Assembly: GCA_034437795.1 (NCBI GenBank)
Contig: DAOTTI010000121.1
Coordinates: forward strand, 1-7,518
Length of the DNA: 7,518 nucleotides
Origin: DAOTTI01 sp034437795
GTDB lineage: Bacteria > Chloroflexota > UBA11872 > UBA12225
Reading direction: 5' to 3'
Under the pieces are notes generated by a model. That model was not told where the DNA came from and did not search any database. It was given only the letters and a program-made list of their open reading frames with translations. This document shows positions 1-6,117 of the stretch, one piece after another (position 1 is the stretch's first letter; every line of letters begins with the position of its first letter). A program made the translations under genes and the position numbers.

Positions 1-430
1 CGCCGGCCCGCCGGCGGCCCTGGACGGCGGGCGGGCCGGCGAGCCGGGCCCACAGGCCGGCCATCTGCGGGATGACCAGCGCCGCCAGCGCCAGGGTGAC
101 GGCCAGGCCAAGGAAGTTCATGCCCGGCGTCGGGAGGCCGGCCGGCAGGGGGAGCCAGCGGCGCCGCCGCCGGCGCTCATCGGCGTCGGCGATGCGGCGC
201 CACATCTCACGGTTGAGCGACGACGGGACGCGGCGGGCCGGCAGGCGCTGAACCAGATCGCCCGCCGTGCGGTAGCTGGCCACGACGCCGCGGCAGGCGG
301 CGCAGGTGGCCAGGTGGGCCTCCACGCGGGCGCGGCTGGCAGCCCCTAGCTCGCCATCCAGGTACGCCGAGAGCGTCTCACCATCTGGATGGTCCCGACC
401 GCTATTCCCCTGTCTGCCCAAGCCAGGCAC
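1..430 (-). CDS. Zinc-finger (zf-HC2 type) membrane anti-sigma factor, partial (C-terminus beyond left edge)
   Basis: This is the likely partner that holds the upstream ECF sigma factor inactive at the membrane. The frame is open from a GTG at 428-430 to the window edge, giving 143 codons with no stop. The start is chosen because a GGAGAGG Shine-Dalgarno (plus-strand 441-447) sits 10 bases upstream; an in-frame TTG three codons later is an alternative. The N-terminus reads LSAYLDGEL at about residues 20-28, then an HLATCAAC motif with His39, Cys43 and Cys46. This is the HxxxCxxC zinc signature of anti-sigma domains. An Arg-rich stretch (about 88-94) precedes one hydrophobic segment (about 104-125, MNFLGLAVTLALAALVI), read as a single membrane span with the N-terminus cytoplasmic. 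It follows the sigma gene by 116 bp on the same strand, the standard pairing. The extracytoplasmic sensor part, if any, lies outside the window. Confidence 0.88.
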   Translation of the reverse strand, partial: MPGLGRQGNSGRDHPDGETLSAYLDGELGAASRARVEAHLATCAACRGVVASYRTAGDLVQRLPARRVPSSLNREMWRRIADADERRRRRRWLPLPAGLPTPGMNFLGLAVTLALAALVIPQMAGLWARLAGPPAVQGRRRAG

Positions 431-506
431 CCCAGCCGTTCCTCTCCGGTGAGCGCAGCCTCATTGCTGCCGCACCGCCAGTATAGGGCCGCGTTGCAGG
501 TGGCGT

Positions 507-521
507 GCCGGCTCTGCCGGC
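507..521 (-). other. Small GC hairpin between sigma and anti-sigma genes
   Basis: GCCGGC-TCT-GCCGGC forms a perfect 6-bp stem with a 3-base loop in the 116-bp gap between the sigma stop and the anti-sigma start. No T-run follows on the minus strand, so it is not a convincing terminator. It could weaken read-through and so adjust the sigma to anti-sigma ratio (inference). A TATACT hexamer (minus strand, 480-485) lies next to it, but I see no matching -35 box. Confidence 0.3.
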
Positions 522-546
522 CGTTACTGCCTGAGTCAACGGCGGA

Positions 547-1140
547 CTACGTCGTCGGGCGGCCGGGTTTCCGGTCCATCCGGGCGTAGACCTGCCGGAA
601 CTCTTCGCGGGCGCGGAAGAGGAGGGACTTGACGGCTGCGCGGGTGGTATTCAGCACCTCGGCGATCTCATCGTACGAGAGGTCGTGGTACTCACGGAGG
701 ATGAGGCACATCCGGTATTTCGGCTGGAGCCGGTTCAGGATGAGCTGCACCTCTTCCGTGTTCTCTCGGTCGATGCAGTCGCGCTCGGGGCTGTCCTTGG
801 CCACCTGGCTGGGATGGAAGACGGAGATGAACGCCTCCCACGGCTGCCACTTCACCAGCTTGCGATGGCGCAGCTCATCCAGGCAGACGTTGGTGGCAAT
901 GCGGTACAGCCAGGCCCCCACGCGGAGGTCGTCGGAGGTCTTGGGCAAGGCAAGGTAGGCCTTCAGGAAGGTGTCCTGGGTGAGGTCGTAGGCGTCTTCA
1001 GCGCTGCCCATGAGCCGGTAGATGTAGTTGTAGATCTGCGTCTGGTACTGGTTGAAGATCACCTCGAACGCAGCATGATCTCCGGCCTGTGCCCGGGCGA
1101 TGAGCGCGGCGTCGGTGACCGTCAGCTCCCCGGCTGCCAT
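547..1140 (-). CDS. ECF-family RNA polymerase sigma factor (RpoE-like)
   Basis: This 197-residue protein directs RNA polymerase to alternative promoters when its anti-sigma factor releases it. Region 2 spans about residues 25-95: FNQYQTQIYNYIYRL, then DLTQDTF (52-58, core-polymerase contact) and GAWLYRIATNVCLDELRHRK (75-94, the -10 recognition and melting part). A linker of about 40 residues follows. Region 4 covers about 133-187, with LSYDEIAEVLNTTRAAVKSLLFRARE as the -35-binding helix-turn-helix. There is no region 1.1 or 3, which defines the ECF class. The frame stays open for 123 codons upstream, but that extension is Arg/Pro-rich with no family similarity. The ATG at 1138-1140 has a very strong Shine-Dalgarno, so I start there. 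The anti-sigma gene follows directly. I cannot place it in a numbered ECF group or see an autoregulatory promoter with confidence. Confidence 0.93.
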   Translation of the reverse strand: MAAGELTVTDAALIARAQAGDHAAFEVIFNQYQTQIYNYIYRLMGSAEDAYDLTQDTFLKAYLALPKTSDDLRVGAWLYRIATNVCLDELRHRKLVKWQPWEAFISVFHPSQVAKDSPERDCIDRENTEEVQLILNRLQPKYRMCLILREYHDLSYDEIAEVLNTTRAAVKSLLFRAREEFRQVYARMDRKPGRPTT

Positions 1141-1531
1141 GCCTTGCTTCTCCTCCTCCTGGGCTTCCAACGGGGCGGCGGGCGAAAGGTTGCTCGCGCG
1201 GCCGGTGCGGACAAAGCGACCGGAGCGCGGCTCGGGCCGCGAAGGCGGGCGCCGCGTGGAAGCAAAATGGAGATGAGTGGCCGGATCAGTGCGCGGAACG
1301 GCTGGGAGTTCGGCTGTGTCGGCCATCACGCCCCAGAGCCTATGCGGCCGACGCGCGGCGCGCAAGGGTTTTGGCGTATCCTGCCGGGCAAGTGCGGCCG
1401 CCTGCCGCAACTGCTGGCCGCAATTGGCGCGGTGCGCGTAGACCCTTGCCAGATGGCCCCTGGGCGCCCTTGCCGGTTGGCAACGGCGCGGCCGCCGATC
1501 CGGCACCACGGGGACCGCCGGTCAGTTCCGG
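1141..1531. other. 391-bp intergenic region between kamA-like and sigma genes
   Basis: No gene is supported here. Long open frames exist on both strands but their translations are low-complexity and Arg/Pro/Ala-rich. Near the aminomutase stop is a tandem ccggtcagt pair (about 1518-1536). Its minus strand contains GGAACT (1524-1529), which resembles an ECF -35 element, but I do not see a matching -10. The region presumably holds the sigma promoter. No T-tailed terminator hairpin was found. Confidence 0.4.
1150..1160 (-). promoter_or_regulatory. Strong Shine-Dalgarno deciding the sigma factor start
   Basis: The minus strand reads AGGAGGAGGAG, ending 9 bases before the ATG at 1138-1140. This near-perfect anti-SD complement is the reason for rejecting the longer in-frame start at 1509. 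Confidence 0.8.
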
Positions 1532-2701
1532 TCAGTCCAAGTAGGCGATCGGCTCTGGGATGCGCAGGGTGCGCTCGCGCGGGGCGGCGGGCGCGCCGGC
1601 CGCGCCGTTGGCCCCAGGCAGGGCGGCCGCGCCGTTGCCGGCCGCGGCGGGGACGTACGGCTCCGGCACCTGCGGGTACCGATAGATCTTGCCCTCGTAG
1701 TTCCGCATCACGACCTCGCGGTCGTTGATGTCGATGACGTACTCGGGCAGGAGCGGGACCTTGCCCCCGCCACCCGGCGCATCGATGACGAAGTGGGGCA
1801 CGGCCAGCCCGGAGGTGTACCCGCGCAGCGCCCTGATGATCTCCAGCCCCTTCTCCACCCGCGTGCGGAAGTGGCTGGTGCCCCTGGTCAGATCGGCCTG
1901 GTAGATGTAGTACGGGCGCACGCGGATGGTGAGCAGCTTGCGCATCAGCTCCTTCATTACCGCGGGATCGTCGTTGACGCCCTTGAGCAGGACGGTCTGG
2001 CAGCCGATGGGGACGCCCGCATCGGCCAGCATCCCGCAGTGCTTCTTGGCCACCTCAGTCACCTCGCGCGGATGATTGAAGTGGGTGTTGACATAAACTG
2101 GATGGTACTGCTTGATGATCTCGCACAGCGCTGGCGTAATCCGCTGCGGCAGGGCGCAGGGCACGCGCGTCCCGATGCGCAGGATCTCCACGTGCGGGAT
2201 GGCGCGCAGTTCGCGCAGGATCCAGTCGATCATGTGGTCCGGCAGCATCATGGGGTCGCCGCCGGAGATGATCACGTCCCGCACCTCCGGATGCTCCCGA
2301 ATGTAGCTGATGCCCATCTCCAGCGTGCGCCGGTTCCACCAGCCCGGCTCGCTCACCTTGCGCTTGCGGGTGCAGAAGCGACAGTAGATGGGGCACTGGT
2401 GATTGACTAGGAACAGCACGCGGTCCGGATAGCGGTGGGTCAGGTTGGGGACTGGACTATCCCCCTCCTCATTCAGCGGATCGTCCGGACAGTCCACGTC
2501 TTCCAGCTCGGCCGGATCGGGGACCACCTGGCGCCAGATGGGGTCGCCGGGGGCCTCGATGAGGCTCAGGTAGTAGGCATTGATCCGGATCCGGAACTGC
2601 TGGGAGATCCGCTCGGCCAGTGCCTTATCGACGCCGAAGCGCTCAAAGAGCTGCTGGGCGTTATTGATGCCCTCTTTGAGCAATCGCTGCCACTCTTCCA
2701 T
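1532..2701 (-). CDS. kamA: Lysine 2,3-aminomutase family radical SAM/PLP enzyme (KamA/AblA-like)
   Basis: This 389-residue enzyme is predicted to convert L-lysine to beta-lysine, moving the alpha-amino group to C3 by radical SAM/PLP chemistry. The radical SAM motif is CPIYCRFC: Cys103, Cys107 and Cys110 bind the 4Fe-4S cluster, and TRKRK follows. GGDP (148-150) is the SAM-binding segment. HFVIDAPGGGGK carries the PLP lysine Lys314. Asp270 (QADLTRGTSHFRT) and Asp307 match in spacing the two aspartates that hold the lysine side-chain amine in clostridial KamA (D293, D330), so lysine is the favoured substrate. The zinc ligands of classical KamA are absent: its GVNDC is GVNDD here (Asp245), and the C-terminal CxCxxC is replaced by an Ala/Gly/Pro-rich tail (about 351-375). 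The ATG at 2699-2701 has GGAGAAGGA just upstream and is preferred over an in-frame start at 2737. The ATP-grasp-like gene lies 165 bp upstream on the same strand. EpmB is a weaker alternative, since no efp or epmA is visible. Confidence 0.9.
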   Translation of the reverse strand: MEEWQRLLKEGINNAQQLFERFGVDKALAERISQQFRIRINAYYLSLIEAPGDPIWRQVVPDPAELEDVDCPDDPLNEEGDSPVPNLTHRYPDRVLFLVNHQCPIYCRFCTRKRKVSEPGWWNRRTLEMGISYIREHPEVRDVIISGGDPMMLPDHMIDWILRELRAIPHVEILRIGTRVPCALPQRITPALCEIIKQYHPVYVNTHFNHPREVTEVAKKHCGMLADAGVPIGCQTVLLKGVNDDPAVMKELMRKLLTIRVRPYYIYQADLTRGTSHFRTRVEKGLEIIRALRGYTSGLAVPHFVIDAPGGGGKVPLLPEYVIDINDREVVMRNYEGKIYRYPQVPEPYVPAAAGNGAAALPGANGAAGAPAAPRERTLRIPEPIAYLD

Positions 2702-2866
2702 GCTTCCTTCTCCCGGGTCCTGGGGCACGGGGCACACGCCGCGGCGGCACCGGCGCGACCCGGCCCCCGCCTCCTGCCCTCCGAGCTACTCCCGCCCGAC
2801 GGTGCAGGCGCTCCACCTGGCCGGCCCACCGCGCGCTCATCGCCTGCTCAGAGCCCGTCCCCCAAG
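2702..2866. other. 165-bp gap between ATP-grasp-like and kamA-like genes, with a 25-bp imperfect direct repeat
   Basis: AGCTACTC-CGCC-GA-GG-GCAGG occurs at 2783-2807 and again at 2864-2888, 21 of 25 bases matching, offset 81. The second copy is the end of the ATP-grasp-like gene, covering its last codons and TAG stop, so the first looks like a decayed partial duplication of that gene end. No strong promoter or terminator is visible. The gap is short enough for co-transcription. Confidence 0.4.
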
Positions 2867-4351
2867 CTACTCGCGCCTGATGGCGCAGGGCACTATCACC
2901 GCATCGACCATGCCGTGGATCAGCTTCTTGTCCATCGGGACGACCGTCGCCGTGGCTGCGCCCAGCGTTACCTCGCCCTCGCCGGTCACGAAGTAATACG
3001 GGGTCAGGCGCACCCGCCCCGGCATACGGCAGATTTCCCCGCTAGCAAAGTCATACCACTCGACCACGCGCCGCGCCGTATGGTGGAAGCGCTGCAGCAC
3101 GTAGCGCGTGACCGGAAAGGCTTCCAGCGCCTCGCGGACGGCCTGGTTCCACTCCTCCTCGGGCAGGTCGTGGCCCACCTTCACGCCGCGGCTCCCCCAT
3201 GCCGTGGCGCTGTAGCCGGACGGCTTGATCACCAGTTGCCGCTCCTTCTGGCTCAAGCCCAGCAGCTGCTGCCAGGACTGCACGGGGCGGCCGGCCACGT
3301 CCAGCCCGGGGATGATGGCGTGTGGCGGGAGGTCACGCGGGTCCAGGATCCACGTCGGTGGGATGACCCGCTTCAGGCGCTCGAACCCGTCCGGCTTCAG
3401 GTGCTCTCGCCAGAAGCCGGCCAGCGCGGGATGGTGCAGCAGGGCAAAGCTGAGCTTCTCCTCCAGGAAGCTCTTCACTGGCGGCGTGAGCACCACCAGC
3501 TGCTTCTTCATGGCGTACAGCATGAGCTCCCACTTGGGGACGTTCTTGATGTCGTACAGTTCGAAGAAGCGATAGAGCACCTTGATGGGGACCAGCGGGC
3601 GGCTCGGGTCGGTTTCTGTTGGATCGCGCGGCCCCGGGGACCCGCCTTCCGGCACCAGCAGCCCCTGCTCGGTGAAGTGAACGTCCTGTGGCCGCACGGC
3701 GTGGACTGGATGGCCGCGCGCCGTCAGCGTGCGGGCCAGCCAGCTCATCTCGTCCCAGTAGTCGCCGCTCTCCTCGGAGACGACGATGGCCGTCGCGGGG
3801 CGCGGCTCGCCGGCCGCACGCGCCAGCATGGCGCTAAACCCATCCAGCATCCCCGAGGGCCCGCCGATCAGCGGATAGCCAAGCTCGCTGTACGGGCCGG
3901 CCAGGCAGGCGCCGAAGCCGATGCCCCCGGGGACGGAGTCCAGCTCGGTGGCCAGAAAGCCGTCGGGGGTCAGGAGCAGGTCCGGGCGGATCACGCCGGG
4001 CAGGTGGCTACGGGTGCGGTTGAGGCGCCCGTAGTCAATGAGCTGGCTGGGCCGGCCGCGGTCGAAGTAGTCCGCCACCCAGGCCGGCTGGGTGCCGCGG
4101 ACCGAGGCGAAGTAGAGCGAGTTGGTCGCCCGATAGAAGGCCAGCAGATCGCGGCCAAGTTGCTCCAGAAAGGCGACGGCGATGGGGCTCAGCCAGAATG
4201 GCTCGGGCGAGAGGCGCCAGGCGGCGCGGGTCCCTTCCTGGATGGGGCGCTTGACCTCGCTGAACAGCGGTTGCTCAGGCAAGCGGTCGTTGATGAAACG
4301 GCTGCGGGCCGCCGGGTCGGCGGTCACCGCCGGTGGCGAGGCGATGGCCAT
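2867..4351 (-). CDS. Circularly permuted ATP-grasp-like ligase (glutathionylspermidine synthase-like fold), substrate unknown
   Basis: Read from the ATG at 4349-4351 it has 494 residues; a GTG two codons upstream (4357) is equally possible, and neither has a visible Shine-Dalgarno. Positions below count from the GTG. RPDLLLTPDGF (124-134) runs into ELDSVPGGIGFGA (138-150), which resembles the metal-binding acid/asparagine strand of ATP-grasp enzymes. In canonical enzymes that strand comes after the nucleotide-binding lysine strand. Here the lysine strand, LVIKPSGYSATAWGSRG (375-391), comes much later, which is the order in circularly permuted ATP-grasps such as the glutathionylspermidine synthase group. 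KNVPKWELMLYAMKKQ (271-286) resembles the conserved Trp/Lys segment of that group. RVRLTPYYFV (448-457) and GAATATVVP (466-474) close the fold. Such enzymes activate a carboxylate with ATP and join it to an amine. The neighbouring aminomutase makes beta-lysine or a relative a plausible partner (inference). No signal peptide or membrane span is seen. The fold is moderately sure; the substrate is unknown. Confidence 0.72.
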   Translation of the reverse strand: MAIASPPAVTADPAARSRFINDRLPEQPLFSEVKRPIQEGTRAAWRLSPEPFWLSPIAVAFLEQLGRDLLAFYRATNSLYFASVRGTQPAWVADYFDRGRPSQLIDYGRLNRTRSHLPGVIRPDLLLTPDGFLATELDSVPGGIGFGACLAGPYSELGYPLIGGPSGMLDGFSAMLARAAGEPRPATAIVVSEESGDYWDEMSWLARTLTARGHPVHAVRPQDVHFTEQGLLVPEGGSPGPRDPTETDPSRPLVPIKVLYRFFELYDIKNVPKWELMLYAMKKQLVVLTPPVKSFLEEKLSFALLHHPALAGFWREHLKPDGFERLKRVIPPTWILDPRDLPPHAIIPGLDVAGRPVQSWQQLLGLSQKERQLVIKPSGYSATAWGSRGVKVGHDLPEEEWNQAVREALEAFPVTRYVLQRFHHTARRVVEWYDFASGEICRMPGRVRLTPYYFVTGEGEVTLGAATATVVPMDKKLIHGMVDAVIVPCAIRRE

Positions 4352-4463
4352 GGACACAAAAGGAAAGCCGCGCCGCCCGCCCTGCCCTTCAGACAGGATC
4401 AGGCTGCCCGGCTACAAGCTGCTTTCCGAAGTGAAGCGTAACACATGCCGCCAGGGCCGGTGG

Positions 4464-4507
4464 CAGTCAGGTGGCGATCAGGTGGTAATCAAGTGGTGGT
4501 CAGGTGG
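4464..4507. repeat. Four tandem 11-bp repeats (core TCAGGTGG) at the recombinase stop codon
   Basis: Four consecutive 11-base units run 4464-4474, 4475-4485, 4486-4496 and 4497-4507. Each ends TCAGGTGG, or TCAAGTGG in the third; the first three bases vary. The 11-bp period puts each unit on the same face of the helix. The recombinase stop (TGA, minus strand, 4500-4502) falls inside the last unit. It could be an iteron-like protein-binding array or a slippage product. The rest of the 4358-4499 gap shows no gene. Confidence 0.7.
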
Positions 4508-5591
4508 CTGAGCGGCCGCGGCGGGGCCGGAGGCCAGACGCGAGCTCCTCCACAGTGGCGCTGTAGCGATCGAAGGCGTGGCGCAGGTGGGCAGTCTCGT
4601 AGTGGGCGTAGATCTTCTTCGTTGTCTCCGGCGAGGCGTGGCCGAGCAGGTCCTGCACCTCGGAGAGCTTGGCGCCCCGGTTGAGCAGGGTGGACGCCTT
4701 GGCGTGCCGGAAGTCGTGGGGCGAGGCATCCACGCCCGCCAGGGCGGCATAGCGCTTGACCACGCGCCAGATCCCCAGGGGCGAGAGGCGGAGGTTCTCA
4801 CCGCTCCCGCGGGGGCGTCCCCGGCGCTTGTCGTGGCGCAGGAAGAGCGGGGCCAGGCGATCGGCGCGGGCGTCCAGGTAGGCGCGGATGGCGGCGAGCG
4901 CCTCGTCGGTGAAGAAGACGACGCGCTCCTTGCTCCCCTTGCCGGTGATCAGGGCCTGGCGCGACCAGCCATCATCCAGGTCCTCGCGGTTCAAGCGCGA
5001 GACCTCCTCGCGGCGTATGCCCGTGGCAAAGAGCGTGTGCAGGATGGCGCGGTCGCGCAGCAGCTCCAGGCGCCGGCGCTGGTGCTCTTCGCCGGCGGGA
5101 GGGAGCGGCTGCCGGTCCGCCTCAAGCACAATCAACGGCAGCCCGCGGTCGATCCGCGGCGTCTTGTAGGGGACCCTGGCCACCACCTCCCGCAGTTGGC
5201 CGCGCATCTGCTCCGCCGACGCGTCCGGCGCCAGCAGGCGCCGGCGGTCGAGGAAGGCGACGAACGCCCGCGCGCCGGCCAGGTAGGTGGTGATGGTGGC
5301 GCGCCGCTCGCGCCCGTACTGCCCGACCAGCCAGGTGTAGAAGCCTTCCAGCACGGTGGAGGGGAGGGCATCGGTGGGCACTACGGCCGGGTCCAGCCCG
5401 TCCGCCGCCAGGAAGGCTTGAAACCGCGCCAGCGCCGCGTCGTAGGTGCGCTCCGTCCGCGGCGACTTGCCGGCCAGCGTGGCCAGGAACGCCCGTACGG
5501 CGGCGCCGACCGGCAGGGCCGGCAGGCCTGCCTCACCCGCACGGCTAACGGGCCTGGGCGAACGAACGTCACTATCGCCGCGTCGAGGCAT
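4500..5591 (-). CDS. Tyrosine recombinase/integrase, XerC/XerD-like
   Basis: This enzyme cuts and rejoins DNA at specific sites through a covalent phosphotyrosine. From the ATG at 5589-5591 it has 363 residues. The N-terminal core-binding (SAM-like) domain runs from about residue 32 (VRAFLATLAGKSPRTERTY) to 120. The catalytic domain follows with Arg in ATGIRREEV (Arg193 or Arg194), Lys in ITGKGSKER (about 218-221), HDFRH (292-296: HxxR), LLGHAS (His318) and the nucleophile Tyr in TKKIYAHY (Tyr328 by spacing). All catalytic positions are present, so it should be active. The length is slightly above XerC/D (about 300) because of the N-terminus. The frame is open up to 5876, but that extra part is built from DNA repeats read in different phases and so is unlikely to be protein. 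Shine-Dalgarno support at 5591 is weak. No integron-integrase insertion is apparent. The repeats on both sides are candidate substrates (inference). Confidence 0.92.
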   Translation of the reverse strand: MPRRGDSDVRSPRPVSRAGEAGLPALPVGAAVRAFLATLAGKSPRTERTYDAALARFQAFLAADGLDPAVVPTDALPSTVLEGFYTWLVGQYGRERRATITTYLAGARAFVAFLDRRRLLAPDASAEQMRGQLREVVARVPYKTPRIDRGLPLIVLEADRQPLPPAGEEHQRRRLELLRDRAILHTLFATGIRREEVSRLNREDLDDGWSRQALITGKGSKERVVFFTDEALAAIRAYLDARADRLAPLFLRHDKRRGRPRGSGENLRLSPLGIWRVVKRYAALAGVDASPHDFRHAKASTLLNRGAKLSEVQDLLGHASPETTKKIYAHYETAHLRHAFDRYSATVEELASGLRPRRGRSAT

Positions 5592-5718
5592 GTCACCGTC
5601 CCGAACGATCGGCAGGGCCGGCAGGTCCGCCTCACCCACACGGCCATCTGATCCGGGCGGACGAGCGTCGTCACGCCGGGCGACCGGCGGGGCGGACAGG
5701 CGCGCCTCACCCGCACAG
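5512..5718. repeat. Repeat family A: three degenerate 33-bp copies spaced 99 and 75 bp
   Basis: Copies lie at 5512-5544, 5611-5643 and 5686-5718. They share ggcaggGCCGgCAGG and a gCCTCACCCgCACgG end; the first two differ at only a few positions and the third is more diverged. Both offsets are multiples of three, so on the minus strand each reads GEAxLPALP-like peptide (GEARLSAPP, GEADLPALP, GEAGLPALP). The first copy lies inside the recombinase N-terminus and the other two upstream of its likely start. The tract may be repeated coding sequence or a DNA repeat that has invaded the gene's 5' end. Confidence 0.7.
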
Positions 5719-5737
5719 CCGGCTGCTGTCTCGCATC

Positions 5738-5849
5738 TCTGCTCGAGCTGTTCTGGAGCGGTTTCAGGGTGCAACCTTGCGCAGCCGGTCGCGGAAGGCT
5801 GAACCGAAGATCTGCTCGAGCTGTTCTGGAGCGGTTTCAGGGTGCAACC
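5738..5849. repeat. Repeat family B: perfect 39-bp direct repeat, offset 73 bp
   Basis: Identical 39-base copies lie at 5738-5776 and 5811-5849, each starting TCTGCTCGAGCTG and ending CAGGGTGCAACC, separated by 34 unrelated bases. The 73-bp offset shifts the reading frame by one, so the same DNA encodes different peptides in the long open frame (GCTLKPLQNSS versus LHPETAPEQLEQ). This argues that the region is noncoding and acts as DNA or RNA. Confidence 0.85.
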
Positions 5850-5939
5850 GGCATTCCCGAATGGTAGAGCCGTCACCTACTGGCGCCAGGGCAGGCGGGG
5901 CGGCCGGCACATGGTGCAACCGGCGTTCCGGAATGGTAG
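5841..5939. repeat. Repeat family C: 27-bp direct repeat (25/27), offset 72 bp, overlapping family B
   Basis: Copies at 5841-5867 and 5913-5939 share GGTGCAACCGGC-TTCC-GAATGGTAG with two mismatches. Each contains a short dyad: CATTC-CC-GAATG in the first and TTCCGGAA in the second. The first copy shares its opening GGTGCAACC with the end of repeat B, so that nonamer recurs at 5768, 5841 and 5913 with a 73/72-bp period. Confidence 0.8.
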
Positions 5940-5953
5940 CGTCCTCACCCTCG

Positions 5954-5974
5954 CCCTCTCCCTCTGGGAGAGGG
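5954..5974. repeat. REP-like palindrome (CCCTCTCCC-TCT-GGGAGAGGG)
   Basis: A perfect 9-bp inverted repeat with a 3-base loop, preceded by CACCCTCG. Dispersed palindromes with this CCCTCTCCC/GGGAGAGGG arm occur as intergenic REP-like elements in many GC-rich bacteria (recalled, not searched). There is no T-run, so terminator function is unlikely, although it would form a stable hairpin in any transcript from the XRE gene toward the recombinase. Confidence 0.65.
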
Positions 5975-6117
5975 AACGCCACGACGCCCCATCCGGCTCC
6001 ATCGGGAATTACTCGAGGTACCCGCTGCAACGGAAGGCGAAGGCCGGTGGGCAGCCAGCGGCGAGTGGGGGACCACACGGCTTGGCGGCGTCCTGCATTG
6101 ATGAAAGTTAATTCGCA

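Larger units (their letters stand above)
5592..6117. other. 526-bp gene-free repeat field between XRE regulator and recombinase
   Basis: No gene is supported. The region holds repeat families A, B and C and the REP-like hairpin. An AT-richer pocket at about 6098-6122 borders the XRE stop and contains CGCA-TTATGG-TGCG (6115-6128), a weak dyad with 4-bp arms around a 6-bp centre. It loosely recalls a tyrosine-recombinase core site, but I do not claim it as one. The recombinase promoter should lie here but is not obvious. Confidence 0.5.

Noticed and set aside
1141..1509. A 123-residue N-terminal extension of the sigma factor
   Set aside because: The sequence is Arg/Pro-rich without family similarity, and a near-perfect Shine-Dalgarno precedes the ATG at 1140.
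685..1728. A 347-codon plus-strand open frame antisense to the sigma factor
   Set aside because: It overlaps a certain sigma factor and the end of the aminomutase, and its translation is low-complexity.
2435..4441. A 668-codon plus-strand open frame antisense to the ATP-grasp-like gene
   Set aside because: The minus-strand gene has clear conserved motifs and family-like composition. The antisense product is His/Arg/Ala-rich with no recognisable domain, typical of GC-driven shadow frames.
4500..5591. Integron integrase with attC-like repeats
   Set aside because: No integrase-specific extra helix could be recognised, and the nearby repeats lack the RYYYAAC/GTTRRRY attC boxes.
5738..5849. CRISPR array (two 39-bp repeats with one 34-bp spacer)
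   Set aside because: The size fits a minimal array, and CTGAAAC on the minus strand resembles some repeats. But there are only two copies, the next period keeps just the terminal nonamer, repeat C overlaps it, and no cas gene is present.
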